Positions 32,551 to 40,053 of a DNA stretch of 40,053 nt are shown here, in pieces (the first letter of the stretch is position 1; each line of letters begins with the position of its first letter). The stretch lies in NCBI GenBank assembly GCA_910579755.1, contig CAJTVB010000031.1, positions 1 through 40,053 of the forward strand, read 5' to 3'. The translations under genes were made by a program, and so were the position numbers. The notes under the pieces are model-generated. The model was given only the letters and a program-made list of their open reading frames with translations. It ran no database searches and was not told the DNA's origin. The DNA comes from an uncultured Acetatifactor sp. (GTDB taxonomy: Bacteria > Bacillota > Clostridia > Lachnospirales > Lachnospiraceae).

Positions 32551-34302
32551 ATGGCAAGAACATTTGAAATTCGAGAAACTTTTTATCTGGATGGCGAACC
32601 TTTTCAAATACTGTCGGGGAGCATTCATTATTTTCGAATCGTACCCCAGTACTGGCGGGACAGGTTGGAAAAATTAAAAGCCATGGGGTTGAATACGGTA
32701 GAGACTTATATCCCCTGGAATATCCATGAGCCGAAAAAGGGACAGTTTAACTTTGAGGGAATAGCCGATGTGGCAGAATTTGTACGGCTGGCAGAGGAGC
32801 TGGGCTTGTATGTGATTCTGCGCCCCTCTCCTTATATTTGTGCGGAGTGGGAGTTTGGGGGTCTGCCGGGATGGCTGCTGGCGGAGGACGGCATGCAGGT
32901 TCGAAGCTCTTCTCCTGCATTTCTGGAGCAGGTGAAGGAATACTACAAGGTGCTTCTGCCGATACTGAAGCCGCTTCAGATCACGGAGGGCGGTAATGTA
33001 ATCCTGATGCAGGTGGAAAACGAATACGGGTATTTTGCAGATGACAAGGCCTATCTGGAGACAATGAGGGATCTGTTCAGACAGGGCGGGATCACCGTTC
33101 CTCTGATCACCTCCGATGAGCCCAAGGACGAAAGCATTATGGGAGGACAGGTGGAAGGAGCTCTTCCCACCGGAAATTTTGGCTCCAAGACCAGGGAGCG
33201 TTTTGAGGTTCTGAAGAAATTTACCCAGGGAGGTCCCCTGATGTGCGCCGAGTTCTGGGTAGGCTGGTTCGACCACTGGGGCAACGGAGGCCACATGACA
33301 GGCAACCTGGAACAAAGCGCTCAGGACCTGGAGGATATGATCCGCCTGGGACATGTGAATATTTATATGTTTATCGGGGGCACCAACTTTGGATTTATGA
33401 ACGGCTCCAATTATTACAGCCAGCTGTCTCCCGATGTAACCTCCTATGACTATGATGCCGTACTGACTGAGGCGGGAGACCTGACGGAGAAGTTTTACCG
33501 GTATCAGGACATTATCCGCAGGGTGACGGGGGAAACGGCCCGGAAGGGTCTGCCGGTTCCTATACCTAAAAAGGCCTATGGAAGGGCGGAGGTAAAAAGA
33601 AAGGTGGGCCTGATGCAGTCGCTTCCCGGGCTGTCTGCACCAGTAAATAGTCTGCAGCCTCAGAGCATGGAAAGATTGGGACAGAGCTACGGCTATATTC
33701 TGTATACGTCTCCTGTCCGCAATGAGAGGAGGCTGGAGAAAATCCGCCTGTGGGATGCCAATGACCGGGCCAATATTTTCCTGGGAGAGGAACGCCTGCT
33801 GAACCTTTACGACCATGAGCTGGAGGCGGAGCATATGCTGGATAAGGCGGCCAAAGAGGGAGAAGAGATCCGGATTCTGGTGGAAAATATGGGGCGTGTG
33901 AATTTCGGTCCCAGAATGAACGGGCAGAGGAAGGGCATTGATGGCTGCGTCCAGATCAACGGCCATATGCATACCGGCTGGAAGCAGTATACGCTGCCGT
34001 TGGATAACCTGGATCGTCTGGACTTTGCGGCAGGGTATACCCCGGGAATGCCCGCCTTTTATGAGTTTGAACTGATGGTGGAGGAGCCGGCGGATACCTT
34101 TGTGGAGCTGGAGGGCTGGGGGAAGGGCTGTGTATTCCTGAACGGCTTTAACCTGGGGCGCTTCTGGGAGATCGGACCTCAGAAACGGCTGTATGTGCCG
34201 GGACCTCTGCTGAAAAAGGGCAATAACCAGTTTATTGTATTTGAGACAGAGGGAAAAACTTCCGGAGAAATCTGCTTTTACGACGAGCCGGATGTGGGGT
34301 GA
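32551..34302 (+). CDS. GH35 beta-galactosidase
   Basis: This 583-residue enzyme has no signal peptide and should be cytoplasmic. The family signature is complete: LSGSIHYFRIVPQYWRDRL, GLNTVETYIPWNIHEP, RPSPYICAEWEFGGLPGWLL, acid/base Glu158 in QVENEYG and nucleophile Glu234 in CAEFWVGWFDHWG. Jelly-roll domains fill the C-terminal part (about 390-583). GH35 enzymes remove terminal beta-linked galactose. After import of galacto-oligosaccharides by the upstream transporters it would release galactose, which fits a galactan-type substrate. The length is typical of bacterial members. A GAGGGAG site precedes the ATG, and a terminator follows the gene. Confidence 0.92.
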   Translation: MARTFEIRETFYLDGEPFQILSGSIHYFRIVPQYWRDRLEKLKAMGLNTVETYIPWNIHEPKKGQFNFEGIADVAEFVRLAEELGLYVILRPSPYICAEWEFGGLPGWLLAEDGMQVRSSSPAFLEQVKEYYKVLLPILKPLQITEGGNVILMQVENEYGYFADDKAYLETMRDLFRQGGITVPLITSDEPKDESIMGGQVEGALPTGNFGSKTRERFEVLKKFTQGGPLMCAEFWVGWFDHWGNGGHMTGNLEQSAQDLEDMIRLGHVNIYMFIGGTNFGFMNGSNYYSQLSPDVTSYDYDAVLTEAGDLTEKFYRYQDIIRRVTGETARKGLPVPIPKKAYGRAEVKRKVGLMQSLPGLSAPVNSLQPQSMERLGQSYGYILYTSPVRNERRLEKIRLWDANDRANIFLGEERLLNLYDHELEAEHMLDKAAKEGEEIRILVENMGRVNFGPRMNGQRKGIDGCVQINGHMHTGWKQYTLPLDNLDRLDFAAGYTPGMPAFYEFELMVEEPADTFVELEGWGKGCVFLNGFNLGRFWEIGPQKRLYVPGPLLKKGNNQFIVFETEGKTSGEICFYDEPDVG

Positions 34303-34333
34303 GGATTTTAAGGAATTCGAATAGTGAGACGAT

Positions 34334-34380
34334 TCATGCCGAAGATGCGGTTAAAAGCCACGCTTTCGGCATGATTTATT
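34334..34380 (+). terminator. Terminator of the glycan locus
   Basis: TCATGCCGAA (34334-34343) pairs exactly with TTCGGCATGA (34365-34374), and TTTATTT follows. It closes the operon after the GH35 gene. Confidence 0.75.
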
Positions 34381-34396
34381 TGGAAGGAGACTTTTC

Positions 34397-34425
34397 TTGT
34401 ACCTGAACGAAAAGCGTGGTATACT
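34397..34425 (+). promoter_or_regulatory. Promoter of cytidylate-kinase-like gene
   Basis: TTGTAC (34397-34402) and TATACT (34420-34425) with a 17-base spacer give a start near 34432 and a 60-base leader ending in AAAGGAGG. Confidence 0.7.
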
Positions 34426-34490
34426 ATTCGAAAGGGGCAGAGCCAAGAGCCCAAATAAACAACCAATATACATCAAAGGAGGAAGCATAT

Positions 34491-34976
34491 ATGAATCTGG
34501 TGATCACCATGAGCCGCAGATATGGCACAGGGGCGAGCCTCATAGCGGAAGAGCTTTCCAGAAAGCTGGATATTCCCGTATATGACAAGGCTTATATTGA
34601 GCATGAGCTTCATGAGGATAATTTCTCCAATGAGGCGGATGTGATACGGGAACTGGCGGCGAACCCCTGTATCATACTGGGAAGATGCGCGTCGGAGATC
34701 CTGAAGGATCAGGTTAATGTTTTTAACGTATATGTCTGCGCGGACAAGGAAGACCGTATCAAGAGGGTCATGGAGAAGAAGTCCCTGTCCCGGGAAGAAG
34801 CCAAAAGCATGCTGGAGAGGAATGACAGGGAACGGGCGGATTACTATAACGAGCATACGGGAAAGGTCTGGGGAGACGTGAACAATTACCATATGATACT
34901 GGACACATCTCAGCTGGGCATACAGAATTGTGCGGGGATTCTGATGAAATATTTTGAGAGGGTGGAGATTATATAA
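34491..34976 (+). CDS. Short cytidylate-kinase-like protein
   Basis: This 161-residue protein begins VITMSRRYGTGASLIAEELSRKLDIPVYDK, the P-loop start of the cytidylate-kinase-like family. It continues with NPCIILGRCASEIL and VYVCADKEDRIKRVMEKKSLSREEAKSML, then DRERADYYNEHTGKVWG (the LID-type arginines) and YHMILDTSQLG. Family members usually have about 200 residues; this one lacks a central block of roughly 40, between the first helix and the NPCIILGR strand. Phosphorylation of a nucleoside monophosphate is possible, but the acceptor region is reduced, so activity is uncertain. ATG 34491 has AAAGGAGG eight bases upstream; a longer frame from 34416 is rejected. It stands alone. Confidence 0.8.
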   Translation: MNLVITMSRRYGTGASLIAEELSRKLDIPVYDKAYIEHELHEDNFSNEADVIRELAANPCIILGRCASEILKDQVNVFNVYVCADKEDRIKRVMEKKSLSREEAKSMLERNDRERADYYNEHTGKVWGDVNNYHMILDTSQLGIQNCAGILMKYFERVEII

Positions 34977-35006
34977 TTTGTTTTATGTTTTGTGGACTTA
35001 AAATAT

Positions 35007-35058
35007 GGACTGTGAGAAAAGGAATTATTTTCATTCCATTTCCCACAGTCCTTGTTTT
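35007..35058. terminator. Bidirectional terminator between convergent genes
   Basis: GGACTGTG (35007-35014) pairs with CACAGTCC (35044-35051). The stem continues inward through GAAA/TTTC and GGAAT/ATTCC with two mismatches. TTGTTTTT follows on the plus strand. It serves the kinase-like gene and the convergent transporter gene. Confidence 0.8.
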
Positions 35059-35079
35059 TCAGCATCCTGTTTTACAGCA

Positions 35080-36378
35080 TCAGGACTGCTTCTTGAAGGG
35101 CTTTACCAGGAACAGGCTGATAAGCAGAGCAATTATATACAGTACGATGGTAAAATACAATACGTTCTGGTAACCGATAGGATTAATCTCGTTCCCGTGA
35201 GAATCTGTGAAAAACGAGCCGGTGTTATTCACGATCAGGGTTGCGATCTGATTGCCCGTCAGTCCTGCGAAGGCCCAGGCAGAGAGGGTAATTCCGTGAA
35301 TGGCGCTGATGCTGCCCATGCCGTAATGGTCGGAAAGCAGGGTAGGCACATTGGAAAATCCTCCGCCGTATCCGGCGTTAACCATAAAGATCAGGGCAAG
35401 CACCAGAATAATCAGGAAAATATTTCCTTCTCCCTTCTGTATTCCGCTGGTGAGGATCACAAGGCCGGTAAAGGCGATGGAGAGGATAAAGATCAGCTTG
35501 TAAATGGTATTCCGATCCTTCAGATGATCTGCCCAGGCGGAAAAGCCCAGTCTGCCGCCGGCGTTAAAGATAGCGGAAATGGTGGAAATAATGCCTGCAA
35601 TTCCCACCAGACCGATACACTTTACGATCATTTTCTCTTGAGAAATCAGAGCCAGTCCACAGGTGATATTGATATAGAACATCAGCCAGATGCCTACGTA
35701 GTTGGAGAGAGGGCGCATCTTCAGAGTGGCCATGATGCCCTGGCTCTTTTCCTTTGACTGAGGCTCATGCCAGTCTGCGGGCTTTGCCAGAAGCAGGTGG
35801 CCTGCAAACATCATTACAAAATATACTGCGGCCAGAATGAAGAACATTTTGTAAATACCGCTGTCTCCCAGCTTATTCATCAAAAGCTGCATTATAGGGC
35901 TGGCAATCGCTTTCGCTCCGCCGAAGCCTGCCACGGCCAGGCCGGTAGCCAGTCCCTTTTTGTCCTTGAACCAGAGCATAAGCGTTTTTACCGGTGAGAG
36001 ATATCCGGTGCCCAGACCGACGCCCATAATAAAGCCATAACACACATAGATACCAATCAGAGATACAAGGCTTCCCTTATGAAGGCCTCCGTAATAAATA
36101 AAGAAGCCGGTTCCTGCCATGCCCAGAGCAAAGGTGATGGCGGCGATCAGTGAGGACTTGTGGATGTCCTTTTCCACCACATTGCCCAAAAAAGCGGCGG
36201 ACATGCCAAGGAAGAAGATGGCGAAGCTGAAGGCCCATTCGGTGGCGCCTTTGGAAAACCCTATATGCTCAGCAATTTCCTGACTGAACATGGACCAGCA
36301 GTATACGGTTCCGATACTGAAGTGGAGGAGCAGAGCCGGAATGGCGGCACGCACCCATTTGTTTTGACAGTTTTTCAT
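35080..36378 (-). CDS. MFS transporter, OFA (oxalate/formate antiporter-like) family
   Basis: This 432-residue protein has twelve predicted membrane segments. It begins RAAIPALLLHFSIGTVYCWSMFSQEIAEHIGFS, the OFA-family start, and has GLGTGYLSPVKTLMLWFKDKKGLATGLAVAGFG in the segment 4-5 region, then a central cytoplasmic loop (AKPADWHEPQSKEKSQG) between the two halves. Characterised members exchange oxalate for formate or carry other monocarboxylates; the substrate here cannot be told. ATG 36378 has AAAGGGA 12 bases upstream; a TTG at 36411 would add 11 basic residues. It diverges from the isopropylmalate synthase fusion gene across a 400-base region, so the two might share control. Confidence 0.88.
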   Translation of the reverse strand: MKNCQNKWVRAAIPALLLHFSIGTVYCWSMFSQEIAEHIGFSKGATEWAFSFAIFFLGMSAAFLGNVVEKDIHKSSLIAAITFALGMAGTGFFIYYGGLHKGSLVSLIGIYVCYGFIMGVGLGTGYLSPVKTLMLWFKDKKGLATGLAVAGFGGAKAIASPIMQLLMNKLGDSGIYKMFFILAAVYFVMMFAGHLLLAKPADWHEPQSKEKSQGIMATLKMRPLSNYVGIWLMFYINITCGLALISQEKMIVKCIGLVGIAGIISTISAIFNAGGRLGFSAWADHLKDRNTIYKLIFILSIAFTGLVILTSGIQKGEGNIFLIILVLALIFMVNAGYGGGFSNVPTLLSDHYGMGSISAIHGITLSAWAFAGLTGNQIATLIVNNTGSFFTDSHGNEINPIGYQNVLYFTIVLYIIALLISLFLVKPFKKQS

Positions 36379-36577
36379 ATTTTTTCTGTTTCCCTTTCGT
36401 ATTTTATGCAACGGTTGAAAATAGACCGAAAACTATTTCTATTCTACTCCGGAATATGCGATTTTTCAAGAGCCTTTCACCATGGATTTATCAGAGTTTT
36501 CCTGAGAAGGTTAATTTGTCTTCATAGCATATTTACAGAGGAGGCGCAAGCTTTATAAAGAGACAACATTAAAATCA

Positions 36578-36633
36578 AGCAATATTATATATAAAGAAAA
36601 AGCAATATCAATTAAAGCAGAAATGCAGTATAT
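36578..36633 (+). repeat. Three direct repeats spaced 23 bp, upstream of leuA-araC fusion
   Basis: AGCAATAT occurs at 36578 and 36601, and TGCAGTAT at 36624, each followed by an AT-rich half. The spacing is exactly 23 bp each time. AraC-type proteins bind direct repeats on one helix face, so these are candidate sites for the fusion protein itself. The region 36379-36780 otherwise holds only the promoter; no T-box or leader peptide was found. Confidence 0.5.
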
Positions 36634-36703
36634 TTCAATACTATTCGGATAATTGTCAAAACAGGATGCAAAAATAAATCAAGTAATAAATTAAAACTTA
36701 TAC

Positions 36704-36732
36704 TTGAGATAAGAAAAAATGTGTGCTAAGAT
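36704..36732 (+). promoter_or_regulatory. Promoter of leuA-araC fusion gene
   Basis: TTGAGA (36704-36709) and TAAGAT (36727-36732) have a 17-base spacer. The predicted start, near 36739, leaves a leader of about 42 bases, too short for a T-box riboswitch or attenuator. Confidence 0.65.
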
Positions 36733-36780
36733 AATCAGGTCAGAGTTTTTGATGAAAAAGGTGCAGAAGAGAGGAATATT

Positions 36781-38781
36781 ATGAAAAAAATCAGCGTAAG
36801 CGAAAAATACAAAAAATCATACCATATGCCGCCGGAGGTGACCTGGGACTGGGTGAAGAAGGACGCCATAGAAAAGCCGCCGATCTGGTGCAGCGTGGAT
36901 CTGCGGGACGGAAACCAGGCGCTGGTTCATCCTATGAGTCTGGAGGAAAAGCTGGAATTTTTTAAGCTTTTGGTGGATATCGGCTTTAAGGAGATCGAGG
37001 TGGGCTTTCCCGCTTCCTCGGATACGGAGTATCAGTTTATCCGGGCGTTGATTGAAAAGAATATGATTCCCGAGGATGTGACCATTCAGGTGCTGACCCA
37101 GGCCAGAGAGCACATTATCCGCAAAACCTTTGAGGCGGTGAAGGGTGCGCCCCATGCGGTGGTACATCTGTATAATTCCACCTCCGTAGAGCAGCGGGAA
37201 CAGGTATTCCAAAAGGACAAAGAGGCCATTAAAAAGCTGGCGGTGGACGGAGCCGGGCTGCTCCTGGAGATGTCCCGGGAGACGGAGGGTAATTTTACCT
37301 TTGAGTACAGCCCCGAGAGCTTTTCCCAGACTGAGGTGGATTATGCTCTGGAGGTGTGCAATGCGGTGCTGGATGTGTGGAGGCCGGAGGACGGAAAAAA
37401 GGCCATCATTAACCTGCCGACCACTGTACAGGTGGCCATGCCTCACGTATTCGCCAGTCAGGTGGAATATATGCATAAGCATTTGAAATACCGCGACAAT
37501 GTGGTTCTCAGTGTTCATCCTCACAACGACAGGGGATGCGGCGTCAGCGATGCGGAATTCGGCATTCTGGCCGGAGCAGACCGGGTGGAAGGCACCTTGT
37601 TCGGCAACGGTGAGCGCACAGGCAATGTGGACTTGGTGACGGTAGCATTGAACATGATGTGCCACGGTATGGACAGCGGTCTTGACTTTACACATATCAT
37701 GCAGGTACGGGAGTCCTATGAACGGTTTACAGGCATGAAGGTTCACGAGCGGACTCCCTATGCAGGAGATTTGGTTTTCACCGCCTTCTCCGGCTCCCAC
37801 CAGGATGCCATCAGCAAGGGCATGTCCTGGATGAAGGAAGGTAAGAGCGGCAGCAGATGGGATGTTCCCTATCTTCCCATTGATCCCGGAGATGTGGGAA
37901 GGGAATATGAGTCGGATGTAATCCGGATTAACAGCGTGTCCGGCAAGGGCGGAGTGGCCTTTGTGCTGAAACAGCAGTTTGGATTTTCCCTGCCTGCGGC
38001 CATGCGGGAGGAGGTGGGCTACTTGGTTAAAGGGGTTTCCGACAGACGCCACCAGGAGCTGCTTCCCGCGGAAATATACGCCATATTTGAAGAAAATTAT
38101 ATTACGCCTCACCATACTTTCCGGATTCCTGAGTGCCATTTCAAGCAGGGGAAGGGGATTCAGGCGGAGGTGACTGTGGAGCAGAAGGGAGCCCTGCGGG
38201 TGATCAGGAGCTCCGGCAACGGACGGCTGGACGCGGTGAGCAATTGTCTGAAGACGTTTTTCGGGATCAGCTATGAGCTGGCGGTGTATGAGGAACATGC
38301 CGTGTCCAAGGGCTCCAGCTCCAGGGCGGCGGCTTATGTGGGAATTATGCACGACGGCAGCATGTATTGGGGTGTGGGAGTGGACGAGGATATTATCAAG
38401 GCATCCATCGCCGCGCTGGCCGCCGCCGTAAATAAACTGACGGCGCAGCAGCATATAACCTCGGGCAGAGAAGAGCGGATCGTGGAGATTATCAGCTTTA
38501 TCCAGGACCATTACCGCAATGTGACGCTGGAATCTCTGTCGGAAAGCTTCCATCTTTCCAGGCCCTATCTATCCAAATATATCCGGGAAAAGGCAGGAAT
38601 GACCTTCCAGGAGGTGGTGAAGGAGGAACGCATGAAAAAAGCCCGCGCTCTGCTTCGAGAAACCGATCAAACGGTGGAGACCGTGGCTGCAGAGGTGGGA
38701 TATGAAAACGTGGAGCATTTCAACCGGCTGTTTAAGAAGGATTACGGAATGACGCCGGTCCAGTACCGGAAACAGGTGTAG
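36781..38781 (+). CDS. leuA: 2-isopropylmalate synthase fused to AraC-type DNA-binding domain
   Basis: The 666-residue product has three parts. Residues 30-320 form the LeuA catalytic barrel: CSVDLRDGNQALVHPMS, IEVGFPASSDTEY, metal ligands in SVHPHNDRGCG, then LFGNGERTGNVDLVT. It condenses acetyl-CoA with 2-ketoisovalerate, the first step of leucine synthesis. Residues about 430-560 form the C-terminal domain that binds leucine in feedback-inhibited enzymes (KGIQAEVTVEQ, GNGRLDAVSNCLKTFFG, SSSRAAAYVGI). Residues 564-666 are a complete AraC/XylS double helix-turn-helix: TLESLSESFHLSRPYLSKYI and VAAEVGYENVEHFNRLFKK, ending GMTPVQYRK. Normal long-form LeuA ends near residue 560. One frame runs through without a stop. 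No other leu genes are nearby. It may be a leucine-responsive regulator as well as an enzyme. Confidence 0.92.
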   Translation: MKKISVSEKYKKSYHMPPEVTWDWVKKDAIEKPPIWCSVDLRDGNQALVHPMSLEEKLEFFKLLVDIGFKEIEVGFPASSDTEYQFIRALIEKNMIPEDVTIQVLTQAREHIIRKTFEAVKGAPHAVVHLYNSTSVEQREQVFQKDKEAIKKLAVDGAGLLLEMSRETEGNFTFEYSPESFSQTEVDYALEVCNAVLDVWRPEDGKKAIINLPTTVQVAMPHVFASQVEYMHKHLKYRDNVVLSVHPHNDRGCGVSDAEFGILAGADRVEGTLFGNGERTGNVDLVTVALNMMCHGMDSGLDFTHIMQVRESYERFTGMKVHERTPYAGDLVFTAFSGSHQDAISKGMSWMKEGKSGSRWDVPYLPIDPGDVGREYESDVIRINSVSGKGGVAFVLKQQFGFSLPAAMREEVGYLVKGVSDRRHQELLPAEIYAIFEENYITPHHTFRIPECHFKQGKGIQAEVTVEQKGALRVIRSSGNGRLDAVSNCLKTFFGISYELAVYEEHAVSKGSSSRAAAYVGIMHDGSMYWGVGVDEDIIKASIAALAAAVNKLTAQQHITSGREERIVEIISFIQDHYRNVTLESLSESFHLSRPYLSKYIREKAGMTFQEVVKEERMKKARALLRETDQTVETVAAEVGYENVEHFNRLFKKDYGMTPVQYRKQV

Positions 38782-38822
38782 AATAGAGATGTCCGGGAAA
38801 TAGAAATACATAGGAAAAGCAA

Positions 38823-38851
38823 AAAGCCAGGTGATTTTTTCACCTGGCTTT
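38823..38851. terminator. Bidirectional terminator
   Basis: AAAGCCAGGTGA (38823-38834) and TCACCTGGCTTT (38840-38851) form a perfect 12-bp stem with a five-base T loop. It ends the fusion gene and the convergent gene 38863-39975. Confidence 0.85.
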
Positions 38852-38862
38852 AAGTGTTCCGT

Positions 38863-39975
38863 TTATTGAGGGGCGTTGGAATAGCCCTCCATTCCGGGCT
38901 CTACGGCAACATGCTCCACGGTATTGTAACGAAGGTTCAGGAAGGCAGCGCGGTCCTTATTGAACATTCTCTTTAAATCGTCGGTGTAGCCTACCACGAC
39001 CCAGGGAAGAATGGTCATATAGCGCTGAAGAATATCCTGAGCGGTGGTTTCATTGGGCACATCCAATGTAACAGGGTTTTTCTGTCCGTCCACATAGACC
39101 ATAACGTTGTATGTGGTTCCCGTCTTGACGCCGTTGGTGCGGTGGGTTACGGTGTTCTGGTAAGCCCACAGAATTTTGCTGTTGGCAATGGCTCTGGGAC
39201 AAGGCCCTACGACATGGTAGGTGAACAGTCTGCCTACTCTTAAATCGCCCTTCTTGGTGTAGGAGGGAGCGGAATTATAATCGGATTCGGCAGAGGCTTC
39301 CGTGCAGCCTGCAGAGTTAATGTCTTCTTTTATCTTTTTCAGATAACCGCCGGTAAAAGCTTTAATGCCTCTCACCAGACCGAAGACGATCAGTGCGGCG
39401 CCCACCAGGGAAAGCACGATGGCAATTCCGTCCATGCTGGACTTGCTTGCAAAAACATTAATGTAATAAGGAAGCGTTCCGTCCGCGATTTCCTGCTGGG
39501 TCCATCCCAAGCCGGTGAGGGTACTCTCAAAATAATCGTTTTCCTCTTCGTCCAGCTTTTTGATCTCGCCATAGAAGGTGATGGGTTCGACGGAAGTACC
39601 GTTTTGATAGGCTTCGGCCATATCGTTCATTCTGCTGCGATAGCTTACGGGAACCTTGATGGTCATGTAGCGATAATCTGTGGCGTTTTCATCGCCGGTC
39701 CAGATTATGTAATAAAGAAACTTGGTGGTGGTGCGGCCAGTATTTTTGTCTTTTTCGTACTCTTCCAAATAATAGCCGAAGTTTTCCGAGATGTGGGCTT
39801 CCACCAGCTGCCCCTTGATCTGTTCCGGCGCCAGAGACTCGAAGTTCTTGTAGCCGGTCACCGCGTAAAACGCGCCTTTTCCCTGCCATACGATCAGTGC
39901 GCCGCCTGCCAGCAGACAGATCACAGCGATGATCAGGCAATTTTTGATTGATGTTTTCTTAAGTGCATCAAACAT
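38863..39975 (-). CDS. Hypothetical membrane protein with two membrane segments
   Basis: This 370-residue protein has a membrane segment near residues 12-30, an external domain (about 35-175: GYKNFESLAPEQIKGQLVEAHISENFGYYLEEY and YRYMTIKVPVSYRSRM) and a second segment near 182-203. A cytoplasmic domain (about 205-370) follows, with LFTYHVVGPCPRAIANSKILWAYQNTV, a Thr-rich TNGVKTGTTYNVMVYVDG hairpin and ILPWVVVGYTDDLKRMF. I recognise no catalytic motif; it may belong to a DUF family seen in gut Clostridia. A strong AGGAGGGAG site precedes the ATG. The last 78 bases of the window (39976-40053) hold only its upstream region. Confidence 0.75.
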   Translation of the reverse strand: MFDALKKTSIKNCLIIAVICLLAGGALIVWQGKGAFYAVTGYKNFESLAPEQIKGQLVEAHISENFGYYLEEYEKDKNTGRTTTKFLYYIIWTGDENATDYRYMTIKVPVSYRSRMNDMAEAYQNGTSVEPITFYGEIKKLDEEENDYFESTLTGLGWTQQEIADGTLPYYINVFASKSSMDGIAIVLSLVGAALIVFGLVRGIKAFTGGYLKKIKEDINSAGCTEASAESDYNSAPSYTKKGDLRVGRLFTYHVVGPCPRAIANSKILWAYQNTVTHRTNGVKTGTTYNVMVYVDGQKNPVTLDVPNETTAQDILQRYMTILPWVVVGYTDDLKRMFNKDRAAFLNLRYNTVEHVAVEPGMEGYSNAPQ

Positions 39976-40053
39976 TTTTACTCCCTCCTGCTAAAGAAAC
40001 TTGAGAGTTGAAAGTTCTATCAAAAAAATAACTCTTCCATATGGATTTATGGT

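Noticed and set aside
32674..33972. 432-residue minus-strand frame opposite the GH35 gene
   Set aside because: Antisense shadow; the GH35 frame has all catalytic motifs.
35005..35757. 250-residue plus-strand frame opposite the OFA transporter
   Set aside because: Starts in a terminator hairpin and lies opposite a clear twelve-segment membrane protein.
36421..36780. T-box or leader-peptide attenuator before the leuA fusion
   Set aside because: The predicted leader is only about 42 bases, and no T-box sequence, Leu-codon run or terminator was found.
36817..38553. 578-residue minus-strand frame opposite the leuA fusion
   Set aside because: It is a mirror of a GC-rich coding strand; the sense frame has unmistakable LeuA and AraC motifs.
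1..40053. CRISPR array, tRNA, rRNA or insertion sequence
   Set aside because: I looked for regular repeat-spacer blocks, cloverleaf-like genes and transposase motifs and found none; the breakpoint at 4380 is not flanked by a visible transposase.

Overview
The window reads as chromosome of an anaerobic Clostridia, most like a gut Lachnospiraceae. Genes sit in tight operons behind strong AGGAGG-type ribosome binding sites. The main part is of moderate to high GC, and the gene families (paired MalF/MalG permeases without a local ATPase, DUF5696-like and Yip1-like membrane proteins, BlaI/M56 pairs, OFA transporters) are typical of that group. No rRNA, tRNA, CRISPR array or transposase was seen. 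The genus is inference.

Layout. (1) 1-4395 is an AT-rich block: the start of a secreted protein on the minus strand, a divergent promoter region with a 20-bp inverted repeat, and a coupled operon of two ABC exporters and a B12-binding radical-SAM-type gene. That last gene breaks off at about 4380, where it meets the C-terminal tail of an ABC-F ATPase gene (4381-4652). This is a recombination junction. (2) 4758-6468, minus strand, is a four-gene overlapping operon: a RelA/SpoT-domain (p)ppGpp-synthetase-like enzyme, a 58-residue protein, a 67-residue protein and a 184-residue protein. It resembles an accessory, possibly toxin-antitoxin or phage-defence, module. (3) 6627-12175 holds a TetR regulator with a MacB-type ABC exporter, then a BlaI repressor, an M56 (BlaR1-like) membrane protease and a membrane-anchored metallo-beta-lactamase-fold protein. 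(4) 12213-15140, minus strand, holds a GH5 cellulase lipoprotein with CBM2, a DnaQ-like exonuclease and a GNAT acetyltransferase. (5) 15370-34302 is a large glycan-utilisation locus: a LacI regulator, two solute-binding proteins, two MalF/MalG permease pairs, three membrane or surface proteins (beta-propeller/TPR, Yip1-like, DUF5696-like), a GH30 glycanase and a GH35 beta-galactosidase. The enzymes suggest a galactan substrate. (6) 34397-39975 holds a short cytidylate-kinase-like protein, an OFA-family MFS transporter, a 2-isopropylmalate synthase fused to an AraC-type DNA-binding domain, and an unrecognised membrane protein.

How the parts work together. In the glycan locus the GH30 lipoprotein would cut galactan outside the cell, the two binding proteins and permease pairs would import oligosaccharides using an ATPase encoded elsewhere, and the GH35 enzyme, which has no signal peptide, would release galactose inside. 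LacI-type or cre-like palindromes lie at the promoter of the first binding protein. The most unusual single gene is the isopropylmalate synthase-AraC fusion at 36781-38781: a leucine-pathway enzyme that could also bind DNA. Three 23-bp-spaced direct repeats upstream of its promoter are candidate binding sites. The RelA/SpoT operon is the second candidate for an undescribed system.
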